The notes under the pieces are model-generated. The model searched no databases. It was not told where the DNA came from and saw only the letters and a list, made by a program, of their open reading frames with translations. The position numbers and the translations under genes were made by a program. Positions 7,256-14,504 of a DNA stretch of 19,008 nucleotides are shown piece by piece (position 1 is the stretch's first letter; the number at the start of each line of letters is the position of its first letter). Origin of the DNA: DATAWZ01 sp036266975 (GTDB lineage Bacteria > Actinomycetota > Thermoleophilia > Solirubrobacterales > Solirubrobacteraceae); NCBI GenBank assembly GCA_036266975.1, contig DATAWZ010000244.1:1-19008 (forward strand). Direction: 5' to 3'.

Positions 7256-8526
7256 GCGGTCTCCATCAGCGAGCGGTAGTGGGCCCAGATCGCCCGCTGG
7301 GGCACCTCGTCGGTGGCGTCGCCGATCAGGTGCCCGTGCTCGTCGCGGCGCTCGCGGTGCAGCCCGCGCCGCAGGACGAGCCACTCGGGCCGCAGGGCCG
7401 CCACCCCGCGCTGATTGCGCTCGTACATCTCGGTGTCGTCGGCGAGCAGCAGCCCCGCCGGGCCGACCGATCCGATCGTCTGCTGGAGCAGCCGGCGGTT
7501 GAAGTCCGGCGCGCCCTTGAACTGGATCGCCGTGGAGTGCTGGATCGTCTCGTCAACGGCCAGCGGCTGGATGACGAACATCTGGATCTCGGCGATGAAC
7601 AGGTTGGGGAAGATCATCACGTGGGGGCCGCCGTCGATGAGGATCCGATCGGCCTGCTCGCGGCCGTGGACGTCGCGCATCCGCGCCACGTAGTCGGGCA
7701 GCTTGGCCTCGTTGGTCCCGAACCAGCCGAGCGGCTGCCCGCGAAGGCGGAACTCCGGGCGCAGGTCGTTCTCGCTATGCCCGCCGCCCAGATCGCGCGA
7801 GACCGCCGTCGACTTGTCCCCGTAGAGGTCGCCGATCCCGCTGCCGGCGACGCTGAAGATCGAGGCGTGGACGAACTGGGGGTGGTAGCCGTCGGTCTCG
7901 TTCTCGAGCACCATCTTCCAGTTCGCCTTGGTGCGGTGCTTGAGAAAGCCCGCGGTGATCTGCACCTCGCCCTCGGGCGAGAGCGCGGCGAGGCGGTCGA
8001 GGGCCTCGGCCGCGGCGCCGAGGTGCTCGGCCAGCGACGGTCCCTCGGCGGCGAAGGACCCGAAGACGAAGCCCCGGTAGCTGGCCACGCGCGGAACGCG
8101 GCCGAGGCCGAGCTCGCGCTTGGCCGCGGTGCCGTCGTAGCCGCTGTTGAACGGGTAGCCGAGCAGCTGGCCGGTGTTGGAGAACGTCCAGCCGTGGTAG
8201 GGGCAGCGGAAGGCGCTCGAGTTGCCGCGCTCGGCGTCGCAGACGAGGTTGGCCCGGTGCGTGCAGCGGTTGAGCAGCAGGTGGACCTGGCCCCGGCGGT
8301 CGCGGGACATGATCACCGCCTGCGGCCCGACCGACTTCACGACGTAGTCGTTCGGCTCGGCGACCTCGCTCTCGTGACCGACGTAGACCCACGTCCGGTA
8401 CCAGATGCGCTCGAGCTCGGCCTGGTAGATCGCCGGGTCGGTGTAGAGCGAGCCGTGGACGCGATCGTGCTGGATGCGCCCGGCGAGCGCCTCGGCCACG
8501 TCGTCGACCGGCGTTGTGATTCCCAT
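7252..8526 (-). CDS. Aromatic-ring-hydroxylating dioxygenase, Rieske alpha (large) subunit
   Basis: A 424-residue catalytic subunit. The Rieske [2Fe-2S] ligands are Cys88-x-His90 in NRCTHR and Cys108-x2-His111 in RCPYHGW. The mononuclear iron site is in ENETDGYHPQFVH: Asp212 is the bridging residue, His215 and His220 are ligands, and the third ligand is an Asp in LLADDTEMYE (363/364). All key residues are present, so the enzyme should be active. It would insert O2 into an aromatic or related ring using electrons from a ferredoxin, but no ferredoxin or reductase gene is in this operon. It is the first gene of alpha-beta-small protein-FAD oxidoreductase. Its ATG lies 29 bp from the divergent HxlR-type regulator. 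Substrate cannot be inferred. Confidence 0.94.
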   Translation of the reverse strand: MGITTPVDDVAEALAGRIQHDRVHGSLYTDPAIYQAELERIWYRTWVYVGHESEVAEPNDYVVKSVGPQAVIMSRDRRGQVHLLLNRCTHRANLVCDAERGNSSAFRCPYHGWTFSNTGQLLGYPFNSGYDGTAAKRELGLGRVPRVASYRGFVFGSFAAEGPSLAEHLGAAAEALDRLAALSPEGEVQITAGFLKHRTKANWKMVLENETDGYHPQFVHASIFSVAGSGIGDLYGDKSTAVSRDLGGGHSENDLRPEFRLRGQPLGWFGTNEAKLPDYVARMRDVHGREQADRILIDGGPHVMIFPNLFIAEIQMFVIQPLAVDETIQHSTAIQFKGAPDFNRRLLQQTIGSVGPAGLLLADDTEMYERNQRGVAALRPEWLVLRRGLHRERRDEHGHLIGDATDEVPQRAIWAHYRSLMETA

Positions 8527-8537
8527 CGTCTCGAGCG

Positions 8538-8544
8538 TATCATA
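8538..8544. promoter_or_regulatory. Overlapping divergent -10 elements (TATCAT on plus, TATGAT on minus)
   Basis: TATCAT at 8538-8543 faces the regulator, with TTGTGA at 8514-8519 and an 18-bp spacer as a plausible -35. On the minus strand TATGAT (8544-8539) faces the dioxygenase. Both would give leaders of only about six bases, consistent with leaderless or near-leaderless transcripts. Neither gene has a visible ribosome site. No good -35 is seen on the minus strand. Confidence 0.5.
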
Positions 8545-8568
8545 GTCAGTGCTCCATGAGAACTGACT
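8544..8568. promoter_or_regulatory. Inverted repeat AGTCAGT-N11-ACTGACT, candidate HxlR operator
   Basis: A perfect 7-bp inverted repeat with an 11-bp spacer spans the regulator's start codon. It lies immediately upstream of the minus-strand -10, covering the -35 region of the dioxygenase promoter. The position is ideal for autoregulation and for control of the Rieske operon by the adjacent regulator. Confidence 0.6.
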
Positions 8569-9026
8569 CCGAACCCTCCGAACCCTCCGAGCCCGAGGCG
8601 AACCGCCCGGCCGCAGTGCGCCAGGCGCTCGAGGTCTTCCGCGATCCGTGGTCGTTCGCGGTGCTCCAGGAGGCGTTCTTCGGCGTGCGCCGCTTCGACG
8701 AGCTCCAGCGCAACCTCGGCATCTCGCGCAGCGTGCTGACCCGGCGCCTGGGTCATCTGGTCGAGAACGGCGTGCTCGAGCGCCGGCGCTACCAGCGTCG
8801 GCCCGACCGCTACGAGTACCGCCTGACCGCCCGCGGCCTGGACATGTACCCGATCTTCCTGGCCCTGCGTACCTGGGGCGAACGCTGGCTCGAGAACCGC
8901 GCGATGCCCGGGCCGCGGCTGATCCACGAGCGCTGCGATCACGTCACGGCACCCCAAATGGTGTGCGATCACTGCGGCGAGACGATCAGGGCGCACGACG
9001 TGCGCTACGAAGCGTCCGGCGACTGA
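8556..9026 (+). CDS. HxlR-type winged-helix regulator with C-terminal cysteine motif
   Basis: A 156-residue winged-helix transcription factor of the HxlR group. DPWSFAVLQEAFFGVRRFDELQRNLGISRSVLTRRL (about residues 30-65) is the DNA-binding core. The wing ERRRYQRRPDRYEYRLTARG follows, then a helix ending LRTWGERW. Residues after about 125 add a Cys-His segment, HERCDH and MVCDHCGETI, that looks like a small zinc-ribbon and could be a metal or redox sensor. The N-terminus carries three SEP repeats. It is divergent from the dioxygenase operon and is its obvious candidate regulator, with aromatic substrate or product as the likely signal (inference). The ATG at 8556 has no ribosome site. Confidence 0.9.
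   Translation: MRTDSEPSEPSEPEANRPAAVRQALEVFRDPWSFAVLQEAFFGVRRFDELQRNLGISRSVLTRRLGHLVENGVLERRRYQRRPDRYEYRLTARGLDMYPIFLALRTWGERWLENRAMPGPRLIHERCDHVTAPQMVCDHCGETIRAHDVRYEASGD
8568..8594 (+). repeat. Three tandem 9-bp repeats encoding Ser-Glu-Pro
   Basis: TCCGAACCC occurs twice, followed by TCCGAGCCC, in frame at codons 5-13 of the HxlR-type gene. This gives a flexible acidic N-terminal tail. Confidence 0.85.
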
Positions 9027-9059
9027 CCTCGCGCCGCCCCCACCGCCTGGGCATCTGGG

Positions 9060-10559
9060 ATGCTCACGTGCCTAATGACGCCAGCCCAAGTCGTCTCGCA
9101 CCTCCGTCGCCGGCGACGGCTCCTCGTCGGCGCGCTGCTGTGCGCAGGCGGGCTGTCGGCCTGCGGCTCCATCTCCTCGCAGACCGCCCTCCAACCGGCA
9201 ACGATCGGGCCGGTGCAAGTGCAGACGACGTTCGCCCTGTGCGGGTTCGGCGCCTACGAGGGCGACGGCTATACGACGGGCTGCGAAACGACCTACGGCG
9301 CCCCAACCGGGCAGGTCCTCCTCGGCTACGAGGTTCCGGTCGGCACGACGCTCCCCACCAGCTTCAGCGTGCCGGCGAGCGGCTTCTCCGACACCACGCT
9401 GACGTTCAGCAGTTCCCCGGCCTACGCGAGCGCGCTCGCTGTCCAGTACACGACGATGCCCGGCTCGCAGTGGTTCGGCTACATCTCGCAGGAGACCTCG
9501 GGGGCTGGCTCAAGCGGAGAAGGGGGCATCGCCACCCAGCAGATCCCGCTTCCGGCCGAGCCCGCGGGCACCCCCTACCCCGGCCCGCTCGCCGAGGTGA
9601 CGGCGCTCGGGGACCGGATCACCGCCGACAGCGGCACCGACAACCAGGGAAACACACTCTCCCCTGACCGGCCGCTCAACTGCCAGGACTCCGACACCGC
9701 CGGCACGTCTCTAGATCTCACCGGAACCGTCTCCTGCTTCGACGACAGCAAGGACGCCTCGGTCGCCACCGAGGACCTCGCCGTTGCGCCGCCCACCGCA
9801 TCCAGCGTCCAGGCCGGGCAGAGCACGAGCCTGCCGTTCACGCTGAACTGGGCCGGGCCGGCGGACCCGGGCGCAAGCTTCACCCTCACCGCCGCGAGCA
9901 CAGCCGCCGGCGCGACCGTGACCCCCGCGTCAGCCACGGTCAACCCGTCCTCGGCGGCGAGCACGCCGCTCGCCGTCACGTTCGCCGCGCCGGCGGTGGC
10001 GCCACCGGGCAACTACACGGTCACGCTCACCGCGACCTCGCCCGGCGGCGCGGCGGCCAGCGGCACCGCCACCGTCGCGGTGAGCGCGCCGCCGGCCGCG
10101 TCGGTCACGCCGCAAGCGGCGCCGCCCCCGCCGCCGGCCCCGGCGCCACTGCCGCCGGTCGTGGAGACGATGTCGGTGGCGCGCAGCACGCCGCTGAGCA
10201 GCATCCTCGACCATGGCCTGCCGGTGACGATCGGCTGCAACGAGGCGTGCCTGACCGTCGTCGACCTGCTCATCTACCAGCCACCGGCCAAGCGAGCCGG
10301 GATCGCCCGCGCCGTCCCCACCGTCCTCATCGGCCGCGCGTACGTCGGCCACCTGAGCAAGGGCAAGACCACGATCCGCTTGCGCCTCTACCCCGTCGCC
10401 CGCACGGACATCATCCACCTGGCCCGGTTCACGCTCATGGTGCGGACCACCTCCACGCAGGTCGGCGGCGGTCGCACGAGCGCGCTGCTGGCCAAGCTGC
10501 ACCTGCACCCGGACTGCCGCGTTGGGGGCCATCGGGTCCAGCCCTGCATCGCCTTCTGA
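9060..10559 (+). CDS. Predicted secreted lipoprotein with Ig-like domain and Pro-rich linker, function unknown
   Basis: A 499-residue exported protein. A run of five arginines (16-20) precedes a hydrophobic stretch ending in the lipobox LSAC with Cys35, so lipid anchoring is likely. A beta-rich region rich in Thr, Ser and Gly runs to about 240. It is followed by an Ig/CARDB-like domain ending PGNYTVTLTATSPGGAAASG. A proline-rich linker near 350-372 leads to a C-terminal domain with two Cys pairs, IGCNEACL and PDCRVGGHRVQPC, probably disulfides. I do not recognise an enzymatic motif. An in-frame ATG at 9075 is an equally plausible start. It lies 37 bp before the delta-60 repeat gene, so the two may form a cell-surface operon. 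Confidence 0.75.
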   Translation: MLTCLMTPAQVVSHLRRRRRLLVGALLCAGGLSACGSISSQTALQPATIGPVQVQTTFALCGFGAYEGDGYTTGCETTYGAPTGQVLLGYEVPVGTTLPTSFSVPASGFSDTTLTFSSSPAYASALAVQYTTMPGSQWFGYISQETSGAGSSGEGGIATQQIPLPAEPAGTPYPGPLAEVTALGDRITADSGTDNQGNTLSPDRPLNCQDSDTAGTSLDLTGTVSCFDDSKDASVATEDLAVAPPTASSVQAGQSTSLPFTLNWAGPADPGASFTLTAASTAAGATVTPASATVNPSSAASTPLAVTFAAPAVAPPGNYTVTLTATSPGGAAASGTATVAVSAPPAASVTPQAAPPPPPAPAPLPPVVETMSVARSTPLSSILDHGLPVTIGCNEACLTVVDLLIYQPPAKRAGIARAVPTVLIGRAYVGHLSKGKTTIRLRLYPVARTDIIHLARFTLMVRTTSTQVGGGRTSALLAKLHLHPDCRVGGHRVQPCIAF

Positions 10560-10596
10560 GCGCAACTTCCCCCTCCCCCGCGGTTCGTTGAACGTG

Positions 10597-12243
10597 ATGC
10601 CACGGACCGTCCGACTGCTGCTCCTCGCACCGTTCGCAGCCCTGGCACTCGCCGCGCCCGCCGGCGCCGAGACCGCGCCCGGCCGCGTGACGATCCCTGC
10701 CGGCGCGCAGGGGTCGACGAGCGAGGCGCGGATGGCGATGCTCCCGCTCGCGAACGGGTCGCTCGCCGTTGCCGGCCTGACCGCCGCCGGCGCCCCCGAG
10801 GTTGCCGAGCTCACCGGCACCGGGGCGCTGAACCCGAGCTTCGGCAGCGGCGGAATCGAGTTGCCGGCGGTCGCGATGACCCCGACCCAGATCGTCCAGG
10901 AGCCGAGCGGCGACCTGCTCGTGCTCGGCTCGGCGAGCAATGGCCCTGGCACGAGCGCCGGCGGCGGGTTCGCCGACTGGGAGCTGCTGCGGCTGCTGCC
11001 GAGCGGCCAGCCGGACACGACCTTCGGCCCCGGCGGCGCGGTGGTCCTCCCCGTCCAGGACCCGGGCGGCCAGGCGGCGATGCAGCCCGATGGCGACCTG
11101 GTCCTCCCCTCGGCGAGCGGGCCCGCCTCCGGCGGCTCGCCCGCGACGCCGCCGCCGTCGCACGCCGCGGTCGCTCGCGTCCTGCCCAGCGGCCATCTCG
11201 ATGCCTCGTTCGGCGGCGACGGAATGGTGACGCTGCCCGTCGGCAACGACGGCGGCCCGGCCGCCATCCTGCCCGACGGCACGATCTACGCCGTCGGGGA
11301 GGGCTCGACGGTCCCGCGCGAGCCGAGCGCGCTGATGCGGCTGACCGTCACCGGGAGCCTTGACCGGAGCTTCAACGGCGGCGCGCCGCTCGCGCTCGCG
11401 CAGCCGGCGTCAACCGTCGTGGGCGAGAGCGACGGCGGCGCGCTGCTCGGGATGGACGCCCCCACGCACGACGTACTCGAGCGCGTGAACGCGAACGGAT
11501 CGCTCGACGGCCATTGGGCGAGCGGCGGGACACTCTCGCTGCCCTCGGCGGTCACCCTCGGACAGCTGTTCCCGCTCGCCGGCGGGACAACGCTGATGGT
11601 CGGCGGCGACGCCGGCCTCGCCGTGCCACACGCCAAGGCGCCTGCGGTCGGCGCGCGGATCGTGCGCCTCACCGCGGCGGGGAAGATCGACCGTACGCTC
11701 GGCGGACCGAACGGACTGGTCGTCCCGCTGCGCTTCGGCGGAGCCGACTACTCCGTCGGCCACCTGGCCAAGCTGCCCTCGAACACGTTCAGCGTCGGGA
11801 CCGCGACCGCGGCGATCGACGGTCAGGGCCGGATCCTGATCGGCGGCACCGTGCAGATCGGCGCCTACGTCGGCGAGGGCGAGGCAACCTGGCTGCAGCA
11901 GTACGCGGTCGCGCGCCTGAAGTCCTCCTTCCGCGTCGATCCGAGCTTCGGTGGGCCCACGCCCCTGCGCCTGAGCGCCGCCCTGCCGGCACACCCCCTC
12001 GCCGCGAAGGGAGTCCGGATGACGCTCGAGAGCTCGGGCGCGGCAGTCCTCGACGTCGCCGTCCGCGCCCGCGGACAGGTCATCGCCCAGGGCACGATCC
12101 CGTGCTGGGCGGCCGGCTCGCGCACGGTCACCCTCGGCTTCACCCGCGCCGGGCGGCGCCTGCGCCACACGCGCGCGCGGATGACGGTGAGCGTGCGCGG
12201 CGAGGACCTCGCCGGCAACGCCGCGCGCGCCTCAGCGCATTAG
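10597..12243 (+). CDS. Secreted delta-60 repeat (beta-propeller-like) protein
   Basis: A 548-residue exported protein. The signal peptide MPRTVRLLLLAPFAALALAA ends near AGA-ETA. The body holds at least seven units of the delta-60 pattern (G-x-LD-x-SFG-x-GG): GALNPSFGSGG, GQPDTTFGPGG, GHLDASFGGDG, GSLDRSFNGGA, GSLDGHWASGG, GKIDRTLGGPNG and FRVDPSFGGPT. Such repeats occur in extracellular proteins of bacteria and probably build a beta-propeller. The last roughly 90 residues form an Ig-like beta domain ending VRGEDLAGNAARASAH. Ligand and role are unknown. The ATG at 10597 is chosen because the signal peptide begins there; upstream in-frame codons overlap the preceding gene. Its TAG overlaps the stop of the convergent sulfotransferase by 4 bp. 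Confidence 0.85.
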   Translation: MPRTVRLLLLAPFAALALAAPAGAETAPGRVTIPAGAQGSTSEARMAMLPLANGSLAVAGLTAAGAPEVAELTGTGALNPSFGSGGIELPAVAMTPTQIVQEPSGDLLVLGSASNGPGTSAGGGFADWELLRLLPSGQPDTTFGPGGAVVLPVQDPGGQAAMQPDGDLVLPSASGPASGGSPATPPPSHAAVARVLPSGHLDASFGGDGMVTLPVGNDGGPAAILPDGTIYAVGEGSTVPREPSALMRLTVTGSLDRSFNGGAPLALAQPASTVVGESDGGALLGMDAPTHDVLERVNANGSLDGHWASGGTLSLPSAVTLGQLFPLAGGTTLMVGGDAGLAVPHAKAPAVGARIVRLTAAGKIDRTLGGPNGLVVPLRFGGADYSVGHLAKLPSNTFSVGTATAAIDGQGRILIGGTVQIGAYVGEGEATWLQQYAVARLKSSFRVDPSFGGPTPLRLSAALPAHPLAAKGVRMTLESSGAAVLDVAVRARGQVIAQGTIPCWAAGSRTVTLGFTRAGRRLRHTRARMTVSVRGEDLAGNAARASAH

Positions 12244-12938
12244 ATCGCCGGGCGCTCGCGCTCCCACCAGCCGTTGAGCGTGCCGAGCGCGCCGTCGATG
12301 ATCCGCGTGATGAAGGTCTGGGCGTCGTTGACGTGCGGCATCGGCGTGTCGGGCTCGGGCACCCCGAGGAACTCGCACAGCGGGCCCCAGCCCTCGCTCG
12401 CGGACCACTCGAGCAACTGGGCGGCCGGCACCGCCTCGCGGACCTCGACGGTCCAGCGCTCGAAGAGCTCGGGCAGCCGGTCGGGCTCGTCTCGGGCCTC
12501 GTGGAGCATCCCCCCCTCGTCCCACAGCAGCCGCTTGAGCATCGTCACGAAGCTCGCCCAGCGGGGGTTGACGTGGGCGTGGGCGTAGGAGAGGTGCGAC
12601 ATCGGCGAGTCGCCGTTGGCGAAGTCCCATACGGTCCCGCGCATGCTCGCCGCCCACTGCTCGGGGTCGCGCACGCTGAGGACGAACTTGGCGTCCGGGT
12701 AGCGCTCGAGCAGGCCGCGGCAGAAGTAGGCGCCGGGCACGTCGACGGTCGCCTGGAAGCCATCGAACGTCGTGTCCCAATCGGGAGCGCCGTCGAGCGC
12801 GGCCAACCAGTGCTGGACGCGATCGAGGTCCGCGATCACGTCGACCATGTGGTAGCAGGGCCCGGCTCCGAGCTTCTCCAGCGCGACCTTCTGCGTGAGC
12901 GTGCCCGTGCGGGGCATTCCGACCCCGATCACCTTCAT
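12240..12938 (-). CDS. PAPS-dependent sulfotransferase (Sulfotransfer_4 family)
   Basis: A 232-residue sulfotransferase. The PAPS loop GVGMPRTGTLTQ lies at 5-16, the 3'-phosphate motif SVRDPEQWAAS at about 88-98, and the family C-terminus WGPLCEFLGVPEPDTPMPHVND is intact. It closely resembles the enzyme at 935-1651, sharing TLTQKVALE, GPCYH and VDV-AD, which suggests a duplication and similar acceptors. It follows APS kinase by 21 bp on the same strand, with ribosome site GGGAGG four bases before the ATG. The pair can make PAPS and use it. The acceptor is unknown; no signal peptide is present, so it acts in the cytoplasm. Confidence 0.92.
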   Translation of the reverse strand: MKVIGVGMPRTGTLTQKVALEKLGAGPCYHMVDVIADLDRVQHWLAALDGAPDWDTTFDGFQATVDVPGAYFCRGLLERYPDAKFVLSVRDPEQWAASMRGTVWDFANGDSPMSHLSYAHAHVNPRWASFVTMLKRLLWDEGGMLHEARDEPDRLPELFERWTVEVREAVPAAQLLEWSASEGWGPLCEFLGVPEPDTPMPHVNDAQTFITRIIDGALGTLNGWWERERPAI

Positions 12939-12959
12939 GGTGCCTCCCTCTCGTCGAGA

Positions 12960-13571
12960 CTACGGATGCGAGCGCCCGTTAGGCGCGGCGCCCAGCGCCG
13001 CGAGCACGAGCTCGGCCGCTCGAACGGCCGGGAGATCCGCGCCGAGCGCTACGTCGGGCCGCTGGGGCGGCTCGTAGGGAGCGTCGACGCCGGTGATCCC
13101 GTGCAGCTCGCCGGCTTGGGCGCGAGCGTACAGCCCCTTGGGGTCGCGACGCGCGCACTCCTCGAACGGGGTGTCGACGAACACCTCGATGAAGCGCAGC
13201 CCGTCGCGCTCGTGCAGCGCGCGAACGTCGTCACGCTGGCGGCGATACGGGGAAACGAGCGCGACCAAGGCGATCGTGCCCGCATCGGCGAACAGCCTCG
13301 CGACCTCCCCGACCCGGCGCACGTTCTCCTCCCGGTCGGCAGGCGAGAAGCCCAGGTCACCGCACAGGCCGTGGCGCATGTTGTCGCCGTCCAGCAGGTA
13401 GGCGTTGCCGCCGGCAGCGACGAGACGCTCCTCCACGCGCGCGGCCACCGTGGACTTGCCCGCCGCGGGGAGCCCGGTGAACCAGATCGTCGCGCCCTGA
13501 TGGCCCAACGCCGCCCAGCGCTGGGCGCGGTCGACGACCGTTCGCTGCCAGATCACATTCTCGCTCTTCAC
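12960..13571 (-). CDS. cysC: Adenylylsulfate (APS) kinase
   Basis: A 203-residue kinase that phosphorylates adenosine 5'-phosphosulfate at the 3' position to make PAPS, the sulfuryl donor. It has the P-loop GLPAAGKST (33-41), the APS-binding motif DGDNMRHGLCGDLGF (61-75), REENVRRVGEVA (80-91), VSPYRRQRDDVR (106-117) with the conserved Ser107, and DPKGLYARA. All expected residues are present and length is normal. Translation starts at GTG 13571 with GAGG upstream. It is first in a two-gene unit with a sulfotransferase, and no ATP sulfurylase gene is adjacent. The 164 bp between this gene and the tetR-like gene must hold its promoter, but I could not identify convincing -35/-10 boxes. Confidence 0.95.
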   Translation of the reverse strand: MKSENVIWQRTVVDRAQRWAALGHQGATIWFTGLPAAGKSTVAARVEERLVAAGGNAYLLDGDNMRHGLCGDLGFSPADREENVRRVGEVARLFADAGTIALVALVSPYRRQRDDVRALHERDGLRFIEVFVDTPFEECARRDPKGLYARAQAGELHGITGVDAPYEPPQRPDVALGADLPAVRAAELVLAALGAAPNGRSHP

Positions 13572-13735
13572 CGCGGCCTCATCCGGCGCCCGTTACGTCC
13601 CCAGAATGTTTGCGTTGCGTGGCCCACGTTGCGGCTCCATGAATCCATGACACCGCTCTCAGACGAGAACAGCATAAGGGTCGGGTCGATGCGCTCGCGT
13701 GCCGCTGATCGCCGTCATTGGCCTCACCGCGGGGG

Positions 13736-14422
13736 TCACGCGGGGGGCGGAGTCGCGTTCCCCGGTGGGGCCCCGGTGAGCAGGCCGATGACGAGCTCGA
13801 GCAGGGCATCCTCGCGCGCGGAGTCGGGGATGATGTCGCGGATCAGGCGCTCGCCGTCGAAGAGGTGCAGCAGCAGGAGTACCCGCAGCTCGAGCGTCCG
13901 GTCGGAGACGTCCGGCGTCCGCGGGAGCGTCCGGGCGACGGCGAGGATCGCCTGGTAGTGCTCGCGGGTCACCGGCTCCAGGCGGCGTCGCAGCTCGCGG
14001 TCGGTGCGAGCGCCGACGAGCAACTCGAGCCACACCGAGTTGATCGGCTGGCGGGCCGTCTCCCTCAGCGAGGAGATCGCGGCCGGGGCCCCTCGTTTCC
14101 CCTCAAAGCGCTCGCGAAAGTCCTGGGTCTGTCGGCGTGCGACCTCCTCGGCGGCGGCGACGACGAGGTCCTGGACCGTGGGGAAGTGCCGGAACAGACC
14201 CCCGTGCGAGACCCCGGCGCGACGGCAGATCTCGCTCACCGAGGTGCGCGCGTAGCCGGCCTCGACGAGCGCGGCGATCGTCGCGTCAACGAGCTTGGCC
14301 ACCGTCGACTCGCGGCGCTCGCGCTGGGTGCGCCGCCTCAGACCATAATCCTCGACTCGAGGGTTATGGTGTATATCGAGCTGGGGGAGTTCAGGGGCCC
14401 CAATGTTGACCGGCGGCGCCAT
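13736..14422 (-). CDS. TetR-family transcriptional regulator
   Basis: A repressor-type protein of 228 residues from ATG 14422. The DNA-binding domain includes TVAKLVDATIAALVEAGY followed by TSVSEICRRAGVSHGGLFRHFPTVQDLV, the standard TetR helix-turn-helix. The C-terminal half is a helical ligand-binding domain without recognisable specificity. The start is uncertain. The ATG at 14422 gives an unusually long N-terminal tail, and codons within it overlap a 29-bp near-palindrome. A rare CTG at 14341 (GAGG upstream) or GTG at 14302 would put the palindrome in the leader, where an operator is expected. It is divergent from the secreted CocE-like hydrolase, its most probable target. Confidence 0.87.
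   Translation of the reverse strand: MAPPVNIGAPELPQLDIHHNPRVEDYGLRRRTQRERRESTVAKLVDATIAALVEAGYARTSVSEICRRAGVSHGGLFRHFPTVQDLVVAAAEEVARRQTQDFRERFEGKRGAPAAISSLRETARQPINSVWLELLVGARTDRELRRRLEPVTREHYQAILAVARTLPRTPDVSDRTLELRVLLLLHLFDGERLIRDIIPDSAREDALLELVIGLLTGAPPGNATPPPA
14342..14370. promoter_or_regulatory. 29-bp near-perfect palindrome, candidate TetR operator
   Basis: Outer arms ACCATAA and TTATGGT flank CCTCGA and TCGAGG, centred on 14356. The 14-bp arms differ at one position (T versus C). It lies at the 5' end of the TetR gene, and a TATACA-like -10 on the minus strand lies just upstream of it. Length and symmetry are typical of TetR operators. Confidence 0.6.
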
Positions 14423-14439
14423 ACCGTGGGCCAGGGTAG

Positions 14440-14469
14440 TTGACATTGCGACCGATCGCAATCTATGTT
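14440..14469 (+). promoter_or_regulatory. Promoter of the CocE-like hydrolase with operator in the spacer
   Basis: TTGACA (14440-14445) and TATGTT (14464-14469) are separated by 18 bp. The inverted repeat ATTGCGA-CCGA-TCGCAAT (14445-14462) is perfect and fills that spacer. A protein bound there would block RNA polymerase. The start codon is at 14505. Confidence 0.72.
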
Positions 14470-14504
14470 CCGGGGCAAACCACCGTGGGGATCGGAGCAG
14501 GAAC

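Noticed and set aside
5378..7279. 633-codon plus-strand open frame opposite the FAD oxidoreductase and dioxygenase beta genes
   Set aside because: It lies antisense to conserved domains and translates to His/Arg/Val/Ala-rich sequence with no motif.
7256..7384. Upstream extension of the dioxygenase beta subunit
   Set aside because: The added Arg/Ala-rich residues lie inside the alpha-subunit coding region. The GTG at 7255 gives the normal family length and a GTGA overlap.
13615..13660. Short direct repeat CCATGA-at-CCATGA and possible -10 boxes upstream of cysC
   Set aside because: The repeat is very short, and no -35/-10 pair with proper spacing could be supported.
11514..13958. 814-codon plus-strand open frame across four genes
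   Set aside because: It runs through the delta-60 gene in another frame and antisense to the sulfotransferase and APS kinase, all of which have strong motifs.
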